Source: an uncultured Oceanospirillaceae bacterium
GTDB taxonomy: Bacteria; Pseudomonadota; Gammaproteobacteria; Pseudomonadales; Balneatricaceae
Length of the DNA stretch: 64,000 bases
Direction: 5' to 3'
Assembly (NCBI GenBank): GCA_913057435.1
Contig: CAJXNY010000011.1
Span: forward strand, 53,491-117,490
A program made the translations under genes and the position numbers. Within the stretch, counting starts at the first letter, position 1. Each line of letters starts with the position of its first letter. This document shows, piece after piece, positions 63,880 to 64,000 of this stretch. The notes under the pieces were generated by a model. That model did no database searches. It saw only the letters and a list, made by a program, of their open reading frames with translations, and was not told the origin of the DNA.

Positions 63880-64000
63880 GTGCGCCAGGCATGGCGCGTA
63901 GCGCCGTGACTGGCGCTGTTCCAGTACACGTGGTGGCTGGATGACTTGGTGGTGAAAGTCCACTATCGGCCCGGCAAGGGGAACGATTAGCCGAACAGCA
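63880..64000 (+). mobile_element. 5' end of a group II intron, probably class C (continues beyond window)
   Basis: GTGCG at 63880-63884 fits the intron 5' consensus GUGYG. The following bases fold as GCGCCAGGCATGGCGC, and the later GGTGAAAGTCCACTAT and GATTAGCCGAACAGCA stretches are what I recall from domain I of bacterial class C introns. Class C introns insert just after rho-independent terminators, and this one starts six bases after the tatC terminator. The reverse transcriptase and domains V-VI would lie outside the window. Confidence 0.75.

Overview
The window looks like ordinary chromosome of a marine gammaproteobacterium of the Oceanospirillales type (Neptuniibacter/Marinobacterium-like). 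This rests on the housekeeping order polA - engB - cytochrome c4 - dsbA - GGDEF protein and ubiB - hisI - hisE - tatABC (pseudomonad/oceanospirillum-like), on prlC-yheV, on very long PstA/PstC proteins and on a TRAP-type solute transporter. No rRNA, CRISPR array, prophage or complete insertion sequence was seen. Genus-level placement is inference.

Layout: (1) 1-4.6 kb: gamma-carbonic-anhydrase-like protein (cut by the left edge), an unrecognised small helical protein, oligopeptidase A (prlC), YheV zinc ribbon, an exported PQQ-sugar-dehydrogenase-like beta-propeller. (2) 4.7-16.9 kb: a catabolic region. A LysR regulator is divergent from a GabD-type semialdehyde dehydrogenase, followed by an omega-amino-acid aminotransferase, a three-part TRAP transporter with a UspA protein, L-2-hydroxyglutarate oxidase (lhgO) and glutarate 2-hydroxylase (glaH/csiD). 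lhgO and glaH each have their own divergent FadR-type GntR regulator. Together these could take up an omega-amino acid or dicarboxylate, convert 5-aminovalerate to glutarate semialdehyde and glutarate, and pass glutarate through L-2-hydroxyglutarate to 2-oxoglutarate. (3) 16.9-21.6 kb: MATE exporter, znuB-znuC-zur divergent from znuA over a clear Zur box, and tRNA-Leu(CAG). (4) 21.8-27.0 kb: a small chaperone/usher fimbrial operon with two DUF4402 subunits, one frameshifted, and an unusual usher ending in B-type repeats and a SPOR domain. (5) 27.4-34.4 kb: the phosphate operon pstS-pstC-pstA-pstB-phoU with a Pho box. (6) 34.6-35.5 kb: hotdog thioesterase and DoxX protein. (7) 35.7-49.7 kb: a compact type IV pilus-like system with PilP-like protein, secretin, lipoprotein, large pilin, a PilM/PilN fusion, PilO-like protein, PilT-like and PilB/GspE-like ATPases, a PilC/GspF-like platform protein and two minor pilins. 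(8) 49.7-63.8 kb: uvrD, polA, engB, cytochrome c4, dsbA, a diguanylate cyclase, ubiB, hisI, hisE, tatABC. (9) The right edge, just past the tatC terminator, holds what looks like the 5' end of a class C group II intron.

The best candidates for something not well described are the pilus-like system (fusion protein, secretin with an extra C-terminal domain, long-leader large pilin behind a structured untranslated leader), the SPOR-tailed usher, and the glutarate locus built from two enzyme/regulator pairs. Smaller items of note are a roughly 165-bp nested palindrome just upstream of uvrD and the group II intron end.

All calls come from reading translated sequence and motifs by eye. No database search was run.
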